Source of the DNA: Candidatus Kerfeldbacteria bacterium
GTDB lineage: Bacteria > Patescibacteriota > Patescibacteriia > UBA9570
Length of the DNA: 59,103 bases
Assembly (NCBI GenBank): GCA_016182495.1
Contig: JACPGK010000005.1
Location: 1-59,103, forward strand
Direction: 5' to 3'
Of the stretch, positions 23,576-33,057 are shown in pieces. Position 1 is the stretch's first letter. Every line of letters begins with the position of its first letter. The notes beneath the pieces are model-generated. The model saw nothing but the letters and a program-made list of their open reading frames with translations. It was not told the origin of the DNA and made no database searches. Position numbers and translations under genes: made by a program.

Positions 23576-23931
23576 TTGTACTGTTTATTATCATCAACGC
23601 AGTGATTAGTGCAGCGGCCCAAGTGGTGCTCAAAATTGGTGTCAACCGTATTGGCAGCGTCAGTGTAGATCGCAGTCTTGATTTTTTTGTGCAGGCGGCT
23701 ACCTCGCCGTATGTTCTTACTGGTACCGGCTTGTATGTATTATCACTGGCTTTATGGCTGGTGATTTTAACCAAGGCCAGCGTTAGTTTTGCCTATCCAA
23801 TTATGAGTTTAGCCTATGTATTTGGTTTAGTATTCGCCATGCTGTTTTTAGGTGAACGAGTGGTTCCCTGGCAATGGGCCGGAGTAGGGTGCATTATTTT
23901 AGGCACCTATCTAATTGCTCACTCCGCCTAA
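23572..23931 (+). CDS. EamA/SMR-type small membrane transporter
   Basis: A 119-residue protein with four membrane segments, in the shape of EmrE/ArnE-type small multidrug-resistance or EamA half-transporters (start MIVLFIIINAVISAAAQVVLKIG, end WAGVGCIILGTYLIA). In glycan loci, proteins of this shape (ArnE/ArnF) act as flippases for undecaprenyl-linked sugars, probably as dimers. Overlaps of 4 nt upstream and 1 nt downstream place it firmly in the operon. Substrate is inferred only. Confidence 0.75.
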   Translation: MIVLFIIINAVISAAAQVVLKIGVNRIGSVSVDRSLDFFVQAATSPYVLTGTGLYVLSLALWLVILTKASVSFAYPIMSLAYVFGLVFAMLFLGERVVPWQWAGVGCIILGTYLIAHSA

Positions 23932-24923
23932 TGATTCGGTGGCTCACACCATTACGCGGTACTGTGCCGGATGATATTACAGCTCGCTGTCAGTTGCTGG
24001 CAACGGCCCCCAGTGGAATGTTGTTTGGATTTGAGTTAATTTTACTGCAGCACGACTATACCCAAGCGGACGTCATTATGCATAATACCAAAAATATACC
24101 GTATCCCATTAGTTCGGTGCATGTGCCATTTCCGCAAATCAATGGTCAGCCAGCCCAGTACGATCTATTCACTCAAGCCGGCCAAGCCAAGTTACGAGCC
24201 ACTGCCGCCATCGCTAAACAGGTGGGCGCTGCAATTGTAGTGGTCCATTCACAAGTAGCCATTCCAATCAGCGCTTGGTTGCCAGAATATACTACCGTGA
24301 CTTGGCGTGATAAATTATTTGAGAAAATTTTTACCGTTCTTAAAACTGTGCAAGCTGATTATCCAACAGTGACGTTGTGTTTAGAAAATATGCCCTTGCC
24401 GTTATTTGCCGATAGCGTCAATACTAGTACTGCCATGTTGTATAACCCCTGCTTAATCACAGTGGCGGATATGAAGCAGGCCGCCCAGGCCGGTATTCAA
24501 TTAACGTTTGACGTGTGCCATTATGATTTAATGCGTCGGTTATGGCATAACTGGATACAACGCGATGGTGATATTATACCAGATCGTATCGCAACGCATG
24601 GTGGTATTGTGGGAGTATACCCCACTGGGCGGCAACCCAGCTATGCCCAGTTATGGCAACAACTTAAGCCAGCCATTGGCCATATTCACCTTGCTGATTC
24701 TAGCGGAATGTGGCACAATAATGGCCGGTTGCCCGGCGGAGGTTTACCATTGGGTACTGGTGATATAGATGCAACCGAATTATACCAGTGGCTGCAACCA
24801 TTGCTAGCAGATAGCCAACATACCTATACCATTAATTTAGAAGTACGGGATCGTGATATGACTGTGCTAGCCGAGACCGCTGCTTCACTTACCTATCTGC
24901 ACCGATTATTATATGCCAACTAA
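23931..24923 (+). CDS. Sugar phosphate isomerase/epimerase-like TIM-barrel protein
   Basis: A 330-residue protein of the xylose-isomerase-like/AP-endonuclease-2 TIM-barrel group. It carries the metal-ligand phrases SSVHVPF, VVVHSQ, CLENMP, FDVCHYD and [11 protein letters not shown], then LPLGTGDID and NLEVRDRD. The frame is open from 23874, but the ATG at 23931 overlaps the previous stop as TAATG and begins at the domain edge, so it is preferred. A sugar isomerase or epimerase role fits the neighbourhood better than DNA repair. It overlaps gmd by 11 nt. The exact substrate is not visible. Confidence 0.7.
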   Translation: MIRWLTPLRGTVPDDITARCQLLATAPSGMLFGFELILLQHDYTQADVIMHNTKNIPYPISSVHVPFPQINGQPAQYDLFTQAGQAKLRATAAIAKQVGAAIVVVHSQVAIPISAWLPEYTTVTWRDKLFEKIFTVLKTVQADYPTVTLCLENMPLPLFADSVNTSTAMLYNPCLITVADMKQAAQAGIQLTFDVCHYDLMRRLWHNWIQRDGDIIPDRIATHGGIVGVYPTGRQPSYAQLWQQLKPAIGHIHLADSSGMWHNNGRLPGGGLPLGTGDIDATELYQWLQPLLADSQHTYTINLEVRDRDMTVLAETAASLTYLHRLLYAN

Positions 24924-25944
24924 ACGACGTGCTTTTCTTACCGGTATCACCGGACAAGATGGTTCTTACCTGGCCGAATTGTTATTAGAAAAAGGCTACG
25001 AGGTGTATGGCATTATTCGTCGCTCGAGCTCTTTTAATACCGGACGGATCATGCACATTTTTAAGGACCTCAAGCTAGAGTATGGTGATTTATCTGATTC
25101 GGCCGTGTTAACCAAACTGATGAACACGATTAAACCGCATGAAGTGTACAACTTAGGTGCCCAAAGCCATGTCAAAGTCAGCTTCGACGTACCCGAATTT
25201 ACAGCGGAAGTAACAGCCGTTGGCACCCTGCGCTTATTAGATGCCATGCGTAGCGCCGGTTTACGTAATAGCCGGTTTTATCAAGGCTCTAGTTCTGAAA
25301 TGTACGGTTTAGTGCAAGCTATTCCTCAATCCGAAATTACACCGTTTTATCCCCGCAGTCCTTATGCGGTGGCTAAATTATATGCCCATTGGATTACGGT
25401 GAATTATCGTGAAAGTTATCGCATGTTTAATTGTTGCGGCATTTTGTTTAATCACGAATCGCCGCGTCGCGGTGAAACATTTGTGACTCGAAAAATTACC
25501 CGAGCAGTTGGTGCGATTGTGCGTGGTGAACAAAAACAATTAGTGTTGGGCAATTTAAAAGCCAAGCGCGATTGGGGCTATGCCAAAGAGTATGTTCAGG
25601 GGATGTGGTTAATGTTACAGCAACCCAAACCTGATGATTTTGTACTGGCCACCGGCGAAACACATACGGTGCAAGAGTTTGCTCAAAAAGCTTTTGCTCA
25701 TGTTGATTTAGATTGGCGCAAATATGTTAAGGTATCGCAAAAATATTTTCGCCCAGCTGAAGTAGATTTTTTACTCGGTGATCCGCGTAAAGCCAAGCGT
25801 AAACTTGGTTGGCAAGCCAAAACTAAGTTTGATGATTTAGTTAAATTAATGGTCGATGCTGATTTAAAGGCCGATCACTATAATTTAGCCAAAGATACCG
25901 ATTTAGGTGATGGCATTAATCCGTATGAACATATGCACGAATAA
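24913..25944 (+). CDS. gmd: GDP-mannose 4,6-dehydratase
   Basis: A 343-residue NADP-dependent short-chain dehydrogenase. The opening [21 protein letters not shown] is the classic Gmd signature, followed by [22 protein letters not shown], the Ser/Tyr/Lys site (SSEMYG and [11 protein letters not shown]) and [16 protein letters not shown]. It converts GDP-D-mannose to GDP-4-keto-6-deoxy-D-mannose. The two following genes look like the ColD-type dehydratase and the reductase that would carry this intermediate to a dideoxy sugar. No GDP-mannose pyrophosphorylase lies in the window. Confidence 0.95.
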   Translation: MPTKRRAFLTGITGQDGSYLAELLLEKGYEVYGIIRRSSSFNTGRIMHIFKDLKLEYGDLSDSAVLTKLMNTIKPHEVYNLGAQSHVKVSFDVPEFTAEVTAVGTLRLLDAMRSAGLRNSRFYQGSSSEMYGLVQAIPQSEITPFYPRSPYAVAKLYAHWITVNYRESYRMFNCCGILFNHESPRRGETFVTRKITRAVGAIVRGEQKQLVLGNLKAKRDWGYAKEYVQGMWLMLQQPKPDDFVLATGETHTVQEFAQKAFAHVDLDWRKYVKVSQKYFRPAEVDFLLGDPRKAKRKLGWQAKTKFDDLVKLMVDADLKADHYNLAKDTDLGDGINPYEHMHE

Positions 25945-25946
25945 CT

Positions 25947-27122
25947 ATGATTAAACTTATCAAGAACACTTTTTATCGAGAAGAGGACACCAAATCCAAG
26001 CTAATTGAATTTATTCGTGGCGCTAAAATTTTAAGCATGAATAAAGAAGTGCTGAAATTTGAGCATGACTTTGCTGCCTATCAAGGCCGCCAATACTGCA
26101 CCATGTTTAACAGTGGTTCATCAGCTAATTTAGCTTTAATGCAGGCGTTGGTGAATTTAGGCCGTTTGAAACGCAATGATACTGTTGGATTTTCTTCACT
26201 CACTTGGGTAACCAATGTTACACCGATGCTGCAGCTAGGCCTGAATATTTATCCGTTAGAGGTGGAATTGAATAATTTAAATGTATCACAACGTTACCTG
26301 GCGCAAGGCCATACCCAGCAGCCATTGCAGGCGCTTTTTTTAACCAATTTACTTGGATTTTGTGCCGACATTGATGCTATCGCAAAGTATTGTCAGGCTA
26401 ATAACATCATGCTGTTAGAAGATAATTGTGAGTCACTTGGTTCAGCCATAGCCGGAAAAAAATTGGGTAATTTTGGATTAGCCAGCACCTATTCATTTTA
26501 TGTCGCTCACCATTTATCAACTATTGAAGGCGGCGCAGTGTGCACCGATGATGCCGAACTTGACGAAATGTTACGCATGGTACGAGCCCATGGTTGGGAT
26601 CGTAATTTATCAGCCGACCGTCAGCAGGTCATTCGTCAAACCAATCGAGTGGCAGATTCGTTTTATGCCCAATACACCTTTTATACGCTAGGCTATAATT
26701 TACGTCCTACTGAAATTAATGGCTTTTTAGGGCATACTCAAATTCCGTATTTACCCGAAATGGTGGCTCGTCGCCAGGCTAATTTTAAACGGTTTATGAC
26801 TATTGTAGAAAATCATCCCGATCAATTTGAAGCTTTAAAATTTGATCACATGGATGTGGTGTCTAATTTTGCCATGCCCATTGTGTGCAAAACGAAAGAA
26901 ATTTTTGACCAATCAACTAAACTACTGATGGAGAACGGAGTAGAAATTCGTCCAATTGTGGGTGGTTCTATGATTGAACAACCATTTTTTCAAAATTTAC
27001 AGCTGGGTGATTTTTCCAGTCTGCATAATGCCCATCACATTCATGCTCATGGATTTTATTTTGGGAATCATGCCGATTTGACCGATGAAGAAGTAAATTT
27101 TGTGGTCAATTTGTTTAAGTAG
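25947..27122 (+). CDS. colD: GDP-4-keto-6-deoxy-mannose 3-dehydratase (ColD type)
   Basis: A 391-residue member of the DegT/DnrJ/EryC1 PLP fold. In normal aminotransferases of this fold the PLP-binding lysine sits in a phrase like FHPTKNITT. Here it reads FYVAHHLSTIEGG, with His188 in its place, and Asp159 (LLEDNCESLGS) is kept. Lys-to-His at this site marks the 3-dehydratases ColD and RfbH, which remove the C3 hydroxyl instead of adding an amine. With gmd 2 nt upstream the GDP-linked substrate is the natural one, giving GDP-4-keto-3,6-dideoxymannose. RfbH-type use of CDP sugars is less likely, because no CDP-glucose gene or iron-sulphur cysteine cluster is seen. Confidence 0.78.
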   Translation: MIKLIKNTFYREEDTKSKLIEFIRGAKILSMNKEVLKFEHDFAAYQGRQYCTMFNSGSSANLALMQALVNLGRLKRNDTVGFSSLTWVTNVTPMLQLGLNIYPLEVELNNLNVSQRYLAQGHTQQPLQALFLTNLLGFCADIDAIAKYCQANNIMLLEDNCESLGSAIAGKKLGNFGLASTYSFYVAHHLSTIEGGAVCTDDAELDEMLRMVRAHGWDRNLSADRQQVIRQTNRVADSFYAQYTFYTLGYNLRPTEINGFLGHTQIPYLPEMVARRQANFKRFMTIVENHPDQFEALKFDHMDVVSNFAMPIVCKTKEIFDQSTKLLMENGVEIRPIVGGSMIEQPFFQNLQLGDFSSLHNAHHIHAHGFYFGNHADLTDEEVNFVVNLFK

Positions 27123-28097
27123 ATGGAGACTAATTTTTACGCAGGAAAAAAAGTACTCGTTACCGGTGGAGCCGGATTTATTGGCTCACATGTAGTAGAA
27201 TTGTTAGTGGCCCGGGGCGCTCGAGTAACGATTCCAGTGCGTTCTGAACGCAGCAATGTGAGTTTTTTAGCGGCAGTGAAAACCGATGTGAATATTGTCT
27301 ACGCTGATTTATTAGACAGTACTGCTTGCAATCGAGTTATGGTTGGTCAAGATATAGTGATGAATTTAGCCGCCCGCGTTGGGGGTATTGAATATAATAT
27401 TAAACATCCCGGATCGATTTTTCGAGAAAATTTAACCGTCTTTATGAATGTGTTAGAAGCCGCTCGTCAAGCCAACGTCGAGCGCTTTTTAGTCACCAGT
27501 TCAGCCTGTGTGTATGCGCGTCATTGTGCAATTCCTACACCAGAAACTGAAGGGTTTGTCGGTACACCAGAGCCAACTAACGAAGGCTATGGTTGGTCGA
27601 AACGGATGGAGGAATTTTTAGGAGATGCCTATCATCGTGAACATGGTATGACCATTGCTATTGCTCGACCGTACAATGCCTACGGGCCACGTGATAATTT
27701 TAAACCCGAATCTAGCCATGTTATTCCAGCGCTCATTAAACGGGTGATTGATGGTGAGAATCCATTAGTGGTATGGGGTGATGGCTCACAAAGTCGATCA
27801 TTTTTATATGTCACTGATTTTGCTCGCGGCTTATTAGCCGTATGCGAACACTATGCCGTTAGTGATGTATTGAACATCGGCGCCGATGAAGAAACCACTA
27901 TCAAAGAATTGATTGAATTAATTGTCCGTTTGACTGGAGTTAAGGTGGATATTCAGTTTGATGTTAGTAAGCCCGCTGGGCAACCTCGTCGCCATTGTGA
28001 TGCAACCAAAGCAAAGGCTACCATCGGTTTCGAAGCCCAGGTTAGTCTGGAAGAAGGCTTGCGCCAGACGATTGAATGGTATAGAAGTAATAAATAA
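27123..28097 (+). CDS. GDP-L-colitose/GDP-L-fucose synthase-like epimerase-reductase
   Basis: A 324-residue short-chain dehydrogenase with GGAGFIG (15-21). It has the hallmark NLAARVGGIEYN of GDP-fucose-synthase-type epimerase-reductases, catalytic Tyr156 and Lys160 (GYGWSK), and YGPRDNF followed by SSHVIPALI. It starts directly at the colD stop (TAG-ATG). After a ColD step the same chemistry on the deoxygenated intermediate gives GDP-L-colitose (ColC). If the ColD call is wrong, GDP-L-fucose is the likely product. The order gmd-colD-this gene is the main support for colitose. Confidence 0.75.
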   Translation: METNFYAGKKVLVTGGAGFIGSHVVELLVARGARVTIPVRSERSNVSFLAAVKTDVNIVYADLLDSTACNRVMVGQDIVMNLAARVGGIEYNIKHPGSIFRENLTVFMNVLEAARQANVERFLVTSSACVYARHCAIPTPETEGFVGTPEPTNEGYGWSKRMEEFLGDAYHREHGMTIAIARPYNAYGPRDNFKPESSHVIPALIKRVIDGENPLVVWGDGSQSRSFLYVTDFARGLLAVCEHYAVSDVLNIGADEETTIKELIELIVRLTGVKVDIQFDVSKPAGQPRRHCDATKAKATIGFEAQVSLEEGLRQTIEWYRSNK

Positions 28098-28109
28098 TTA
28101 TTTAGGAGT

Positions 28110-28796
28110 ATGAAATATTCTTTAGTGATTCTGACCTATAATGAAATTGACGGTGTTACAGCCCTGCTTGATAAAATTCCTTACCAGGCGGTTGATGAAG
28201 TATTTGTAGTTGATGGTGGTTCAACCGATGGCACCATTGAACTATTTAAGCGCCATACTATTCGCGTGATTGAACAGCAGTCACGGAAAGGGCGAGGCGA
28301 GGCTTTTCGCATCGCTGCCGAGCATGCCACTGGTGATGTGATGATTGTATTTAGTCCGGATGGTAATGAAGATCCAAATGATATCCCAAAATTTAAACAC
28401 TATATGGAAACTACCGGTGCCGATGTAGTAATTGCCTCACGCATGATGCCAGGTGCTCATAACGAAGAAGATAATAGTTGGTGGCGAATACGCAAGTGGG
28501 CCAATAATGTATTCAATTGGCTAGCCAATATTTGTTTTAATCGATCTGGCACCTACGTCACCGATAGCATTAACGGTTTTCGGGCAATTAAACTAGATTT
28601 ATTTAAACGTTTGCAACAAGATGCTGTTGGTTACACCATTGAGTATCAAATGACCATGCGTTGTTTTAAAGCCAAGAAAAAAATTGTCGAATTTCCCACC
28701 TACGAATCAGCTCGCATTGGTGGAGAAAGTTATGCTAAATCTATTCCCACGGGCATTGCCTTCTTAAAATGTTTGTGGCATGAACTGGTCGGCTAA
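28110..28796 (+). CDS. Family 2 glycosyltransferase (dolichol-phosphate-mannose-synthase-like)
   Basis: A 228-residue GT-A enzyme with the nucleotide-binding VVDGGSTDGTIE and a DxN-type acidic site in FSPDGNEDPNDI, but no C-terminal membrane pair. This is the compact form of polyprenyl-phosphate sugar transferases, which load one sugar on undecaprenyl phosphate. Such lipid-linked sugars are the donors for GT-C enzymes, and two GT-C genes follow directly (17-nt overlap). An AGGAG sequence lies right before the ATG, but too close to be a normal ribosome site. Confidence 0.8.
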   Translation: MKYSLVILTYNEIDGVTALLDKIPYQAVDEVFVVDGGSTDGTIELFKRHTIRVIEQQSRKGRGEAFRIAAEHATGDVMIVFSPDGNEDPNDIPKFKHYMETTGADVVIASRMMPGAHNEEDNSWWRIRKWANNVFNWLANICFNRSGTYVTDSINGFRAIKLDLFKRLQQDAVGYTIEYQMTMRCFKAKKKIVEFPTYESARIGGESYAKSIPTGIAFLKCLWHELVG

Positions 28797-30033
28797 ACAA
28801 TATCGTTGGGCTGCACTAGCGATTATTGTGCTAGCGGTCGTTATTCGAGCAGCCTATTTTTTATCGTATCATCCGCCGTTAGTCGTCCATGAAGGCGATG
28901 CACCAGCCTATGATATACCCGCTTGGAATATTGTAGCTGGCAATGGTTATGTCTATGAACTTGGAGTACCATTTGCTTCGCGTGAACCCGGCTATGCTTT
29001 ATATTGGCTGGTGCCCATTTACTTTGTTTTTGGCCATTCGGTGATGGCCGTCAGTATCCTGCAGCTGACTTTAGATGTAGTTATGCTTGGTCTGGTGATG
29101 TTATTTTTAAAGCGGCACAATACTGCTGCTGTGGCTGTGCTGGGTGGTTTGATATATGCTATCTATTTGCCGTTTACTTTTCAGAATGGAGAAATTTTAA
29201 CTGAGCCGATCTATCAGTTTGGATTATTATGTTTGGTCTGGCTGATGACATATCATTTTACTAAACCACACTGGTACACCAGTGGCTTGATTGGTGTAGT
29301 AATTGGAGCCATTGCCCTGGTCCGGTGGGGCGCAGTGCTCATGCCACCCTTTGTGATGTTAGCGTATTGGTTGACTTATCATCAGTGGCGTAAAGTGTTG
29401 CTACATGGTGGGTTGTTGATTGGTGGAGTGCTCATTTTTACTATGCCATGGATAGTCCGTAATTACTTGGTGTTCGATCAGTTTGTATTTGGACGAATTG
29501 GTGGGGGTGAAATTTATTGGACGGGTAGTTATCTGCCCTACGATGGTGAGTGGCATGCCCCCACAGATGTTTCCAGAGCAATTTCAGCAGATTTACCATT
29601 AATAGAATCGGATAAAGCGTTTACTAGAGCGGCTCTGGATAATATTCGTCAGTATCCACTACAGGTAACGTGGATTTGGCTAAAGAAACCGGTAAAAATT
29701 TATATATTTCCCGAAGCTTTAAATTATCTTAATCGCACGGGGATTCGTGTGTTGCAATTGCGTGATCCCACCATGTTATTGTTGCTAGCGTATGCCATTA
29801 GTTTACACTGGTTGCTGTGTGGAGTGGCTGTGCTGGCATTTTGGTGGCGTAGTTTTAGCCCAGCCGTGCTGTGGGCTTGTGGAGTGGTATTAGTATTTTC
29901 GTTGCTACTGTACCTGCCACTGAATCCAGTACCACGGTATAATGTACCAGTGATGCCCTTGATTATTATTTTATCAGCGCCAATTTTGTACCATATACTG
30001 CAGTATGTTTACCGCCGTGGCGCTAAAATATAA
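28780..30033 (+). CDS. GT39/ArnT-like membrane glycosyltransferase, first of a tandem pair
   Basis: A 417-residue protein with about ten to eleven membrane segments and acidic first-loop residues (HEGDAPAYDIPAWNIVAGNGY), as in PMT/ArnT GT-C enzymes that use lipid-linked sugars on the outer face. It shares with the next gene the first-loop phrase REPGY and the later GGGEIYWTGSY followed by a DG(E/D)W stretch, so the two are tandem duplicates. It overlaps the preceding GT2 gene by 17 nt and the next gene by 29 nt. Confidence 0.75.
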   Translation: MNWSAKQYRWAALAIIVLAVVIRAAYFLSYHPPLVVHEGDAPAYDIPAWNIVAGNGYVYELGVPFASREPGYALYWLVPIYFVFGHSVMAVSILQLTLDVVMLGLVMLFLKRHNTAAVAVLGGLIYAIYLPFTFQNGEILTEPIYQFGLLCLVWLMTYHFTKPHWYTSGLIGVVIGAIALVRWGAVLMPPFVMLAYWLTYHQWRKVLLHGGLLIGGVLIFTMPWIVRNYLVFDQFVFGRIGGGEIYWTGSYLPYDGEWHAPTDVSRAISADLPLIESDKAFTRAALDNIRQYPLQVTWIWLKKPVKIYIFPEALNYLNRTGIRVLQLRDPTMLLLLAYAISLHWLLCGVAVLAFWWRSFSPAVLWACGVVLVFSLLLYLPLNPVPRYNVPVMPLIIILSAPILYHILQYVYRRGAKI

Positions 30034-31261
30034 AATTTATTTCCTAGTCTTTGCAGCCATTGTTATTGTCCAAGGGTTGTACTTGGCCATCGTCCAGCCA
30101 CCACTGCAGTGGTTCGATTCGGCGGTGTATGATGCGGAGGCTTGGAATTTTGTGCAAGGTTTAGGGTTATCATATACTCCTGGGATCCCCGATGCCTTAC
30201 GCGAGCCAGGTTATTCTGTACTGTTGCTAGCACCAATTTATAGTATCTTTGGCCATAGTTTACTGGCCGTCCAAATTGTTCAAGTAGTGTTGTCGGCTGT
30301 AACTGGGGTAATAATTGTAATCATTGCCCAGCGTTTTATTGGGCGCACTGCTGTTGGCGTTATAGCGGCTCTATTATTTGGTTTTTATCCTGGTGTGGTG
30401 GTAGCTAGCGGTGAAATTCTAACAGAAACATTTTTTGCTTTTTTGATTATTATATTCACCTGGTGCTGGTTAGAAGCTCTGCAGCGACGCTCGGTTCAAC
30501 TACTTATGCTTGGCGGGTTCATTTTGGGCTTAACTACCTTAACGCGTTTCGTCGCGTTATTGTTTCCGGTAGTTGTAGTGATAGTTATATGGTGGCTATG
30601 GCGTGATTCTAAAAGAACTTTGATCGGTTTAGCTGGTTTTGGTCTACTATTTATGGTACCCTTAGCGCCGTGGTTTGCACGTAATTATATTGTCTTGGAT
30701 CACTTTATTATGGGGCGCACCGGTGGGGGTGAAATTTACTGGACGGGTAGTTATATTCCGTGGGATGGTGATTGGCAGGGATATCTCTGGCCATTATCCG
30801 AATATCAAGCAGCTACTCCCAATATGTTCGATCATGATGCAGCGATGACTCAACGAGCACTGGAGAATATTACAGCGGATCCAATTGGCGTGGCTGGCAT
30901 TTGGATCAAAAAACCATTAAAGATTTTTTTTCAACCAGAAGGGTTACAATTTTTAATTCATGCCGGCGCCTTCACACCGAGCCAGCTGTTATTATCGGCG
31001 CTGGTCATTATTGCATTTTGTGGCCATCTACTGCTGTTAACCTTGGCCGCACTGGGTGTGCTGCGCTGGAAACAGGCCCGATTGTTTTTTATCGTAACGG
31101 GAAGCTTGCTACTCTACATGGTGGTAATTCACTTACCTCTTAATGGAGTACCCCGCTATGCGGTGCCGTTTTATAGTCTGATTTTTATTGCATCAGCTAT
31201 TGGATTATTGGAGTTACTCAACGATGTTAAAACCCATTTAAAAACGCATGTCAAACGGTAG
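30005..31261 (+). CDS. GT39/ArnT-like membrane glycosyltransferase, second of a tandem pair
   Basis: A 418-residue paralogue of the preceding gene: first loop FDSAVYDAEAWNFVQGLGLSY, then REPGY, the shared GRTGGGEIYWTGSYIPWDGDW phrase and a similar number of membrane segments. The first residues overlap the previous gene by 29 nt. Starting at a later codon would shorten the first membrane segment, so the ATG at 30005 is kept. It presumably adds a second, different lipid-donated sugar. It overlaps the following GT-B gene by 14 nt. Confidence 0.75.
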   Translation: MFTAVALKYKIYFLVFAAIVIVQGLYLAIVQPPLQWFDSAVYDAEAWNFVQGLGLSYTPGIPDALREPGYSVLLLAPIYSIFGHSLLAVQIVQVVLSAVTGVIIVIIAQRFIGRTAVGVIAALLFGFYPGVVVASGEILTETFFAFLIIIFTWCWLEALQRRSVQLLMLGGFILGLTTLTRFVALLFPVVVVIVIWWLWRDSKRTLIGLAGFGLLFMVPLAPWFARNYIVLDHFIMGRTGGGEIYWTGSYIPWDGDWQGYLWPLSEYQAATPNMFDHDAAMTQRALENITADPIGVAGIWIKKPLKIFFQPEGLQFLIHAGAFTPSQLLLSALVIIAFCGHLLLLTLAALGVLRWKQARLFFIVTGSLLLYMVVIHLPLNGVPRYAVPFYSLIFIASAIGLLELLNDVKTHLKTHVKR

Positions 31262-32351
31262 CATTATTTTTTTTGGATATTTTGCCTACGGTATCTTTAA
31301 TCCTGCCAGTCAGATTGTATTTGGTGGAGCAGAAGTGCAAATTTATCAACTAGCAACCCAACTAGCTAAAACCGGCAAGTCTGTTGCATTAATTACGGCT
31401 GGGACTAAACCATACAGCCAATCTGTAATAGATGGAGTGCAGGTTTATAAAGTATTACCGTTGAATCGGCAGAACAGTATCTGGACTAAAAGCATGGCGA
31501 TAGGCAGGATGTTTTACTACCTGGCTAAGCTACCAGGCAGAACTGTAGTACAGCGAGCGCTAGGCCCAGAAACGGGTATGCTGACATTTTTTTGTAAACT
31601 GTTAGGCAAACGGTTTGTGTATATGGTGGCACATGACTGGGATGTGAATGGTAGTTATAAACAAAAGTATGGCTGGCTGGGTAAACTGGCTATTTGGGGT
31701 CTGCGTCACGCCAGTGTGGTATTAACACAGAACCATGAACAGCAAGCGATGCTACATCAGACTTACGGAAAAGCTAGTACAGTGTTTCCAACCGTATATC
31801 CTATTCCAGCTACGGTGTTGCCACGTAGCCTACGGAAAGGCATTTTGTGGGTAGGTCGGGCTGAACAGTGGAAACAGCCGGAATTATTTATCAATTTAGC
31901 GGAGCAATTACCGCAGCAATCGTTTACGATGATTATGCCAGCGGGAAATGATGTAGCATTTTATCAAACAGTGTTAACACGAGCCCGCACATTTTCTAAT
32001 TTAACTGTACTTGAACAAGTTCCTTTTACCCAGATTGATGATTATTTTAGCCGAACATTATTATTGGTTAATACTTCTACTATGGAGGGTTTTCCGAATA
32101 CCTTTATTCAAGCTACCAAAAATGGTACACCCATCGTATCGTGGCGCGTGAATCCAGATGGTATCATTACCACGCATAATTTAGGCGCAGTGGCGAGTGA
32201 TAGTAGCGAACAGCTGGTTGAACAGGTCCAACAGTTAGTCACGGATACAGCTCTCTGGCAGCAGTGCAGTGATCATTGCCACACCTATGCCCAAGCCCAA
32301 CACGATATTAAGCGTTGGTTACCGGAGTTTGAGCGTCTGGTGCAGGCATAG
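31248..32351 (+). CDS. Glycosyltransferase, GT-B fold, paralogue of the 19192 gene
   Basis: A 367-residue GT-B protein, last in the plus-strand operon. It shares FGGAEVQIYQLA, MVAHDWDVNGSY, ILWVGRAEQWKQPE and EGFPNTFIQA with the gene at 19192-20307, including the Gln in place of the second Glu of the EX7E motif. The two are clear paralogues at the two sides of the locus. It ends with a 44-nt tail-to-tail overlap with a methyltransferase gene on the other strand. Confidence 0.83.
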   Translation: MSNGSIIFFGYFAYGIFNPASQIVFGGAEVQIYQLATQLAKTGKSVALITAGTKPYSQSVIDGVQVYKVLPLNRQNSIWTKSMAIGRMFYYLAKLPGRTVVQRALGPETGMLTFFCKLLGKRFVYMVAHDWDVNGSYKQKYGWLGKLAIWGLRHASVVLTQNHEQQAMLHQTYGKASTVFPTVYPIPATVLPRSLRKGILWVGRAEQWKQPELFINLAEQLPQQSFTMIMPAGNDVAFYQTVLTRARTFSNLTVLEQVPFTQIDDYFSRTLLLVNTSTMEGFPNTFIQATKNGTPIVSWRVNPDGIITTHNLGAVASDSSEQLVEQVQQLVTDTALWQQCSDHCHTYAQAQHDIKRWLPEFERLVQA

Positions 32352-33057
32352 TGTTGCGCAGCACCACACAATAGTCTTCCGGCATGCCCAAATAGGCATT
32401 ATGATAGCCTTGAGAAATTAATAGTGAATTTTTAAATAGGCGGGCTAGTGTAGCCACGAGAGCATCAACTGCCAAAGCGAACACATTAAAGAACATAAAA
32501 GTGGGTGCCAAAATAATCCAAGAATAGGGGAAATATTGTAGCAAGGTATTCAATAACCGACACAGCGTATTGATGTAACCTGATAATCCAGTGATCGAAA
32601 CGATCGTAAAGTTGCGCAATAAGTGGCGCAATCCAAATTGAGTAAAGCGCCAGTAGTCATAGGGTTGACCGTGTTCTACAAAAGCAAACGGAGCCGAAAT
32701 AAAAATGTAACCACCCGGTTTAACAACGCGTTGGATCTCTTTAATAGTAGAATCAAGATCGCGGGTGTGTTCTAACACTTGAGTTGAAATCAATACATCG
32801 AAACTAGCATCGGGAAATGGCAAATTCCAGGCTTCACCCACAATATCCACCTGTGCCCCAGGAACAATATCTAGTCCGGTATAGGTAGTAGCGCCCGTAA
32901 ATACACTGCGGTAGGGCTTAGTGCCACAACCAAGATCAAGCAGGGTGTATTGTTTCGGTAATGTGGCCGCGAAGTGTTTCAATTCACGCAGTAAGGGCTT
33001 CATGCCCAGGTAATCCCACTGCCAGATGTGGGGATGAGTTTTATCCGTTTGATGCAT
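32308..33057 (-). CDS. SAM-dependent methyltransferase, second of a tandem pair
   Basis: A 249-residue class I methyltransferase: motif I LLDLGCGTKPYR, the acidic post-motif GLDIVPGAQVDIVGEAW, and VVKPGGYIFISAPF. The C-terminal 80 residues are hydrophobic (two probable membrane-touching helices). It is about two-thirds identical by eye to the next upstream gene over the first 150 residues. In glycan loci such enzymes methylate sugars or lipid-linked intermediates; the target is not visible. It is last in the seven-gene minus operon, and its end overlaps the convergent glycosyltransferase gene. Confidence 0.78.
   Translation of the reverse strand: MHQTDKTHPHIWQWDYLGMKPLLRELKHFAATLPKQYTLLDLGCGTKPYRSVFTGATTYTGLDIVPGAQVDIVGEAWNLPFPDASFDVLISTQVLEHTRDLDSTIKEIQRVVKPGGYIFISAPFAFVEHGQPYDYWRFTQFGLRHLLRNFTIVSITGLSGYINTLCRLLNTLLQYFPYSWIILAPTFMFFNVFALAVDALVATLARLFKNSLLISQGYHNAYLGMPEDYCVVLRNTMPAPDAQTPVTNA

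Noticed and set aside
23931-24923. Endonuclease IV for DNA repair
   Set aside because: The TIM-barrel family is shared, but the gene sits in a nucleotide-sugar operon with close overlaps and lacks convincing full endonuclease IV motifs.
25947-27122. Sugar aminotransferase (for example perosamine synthase)
   Set aside because: The PLP-binding lysine is replaced by histidine (His188), which fits a 3-dehydratase and not a transaminase.
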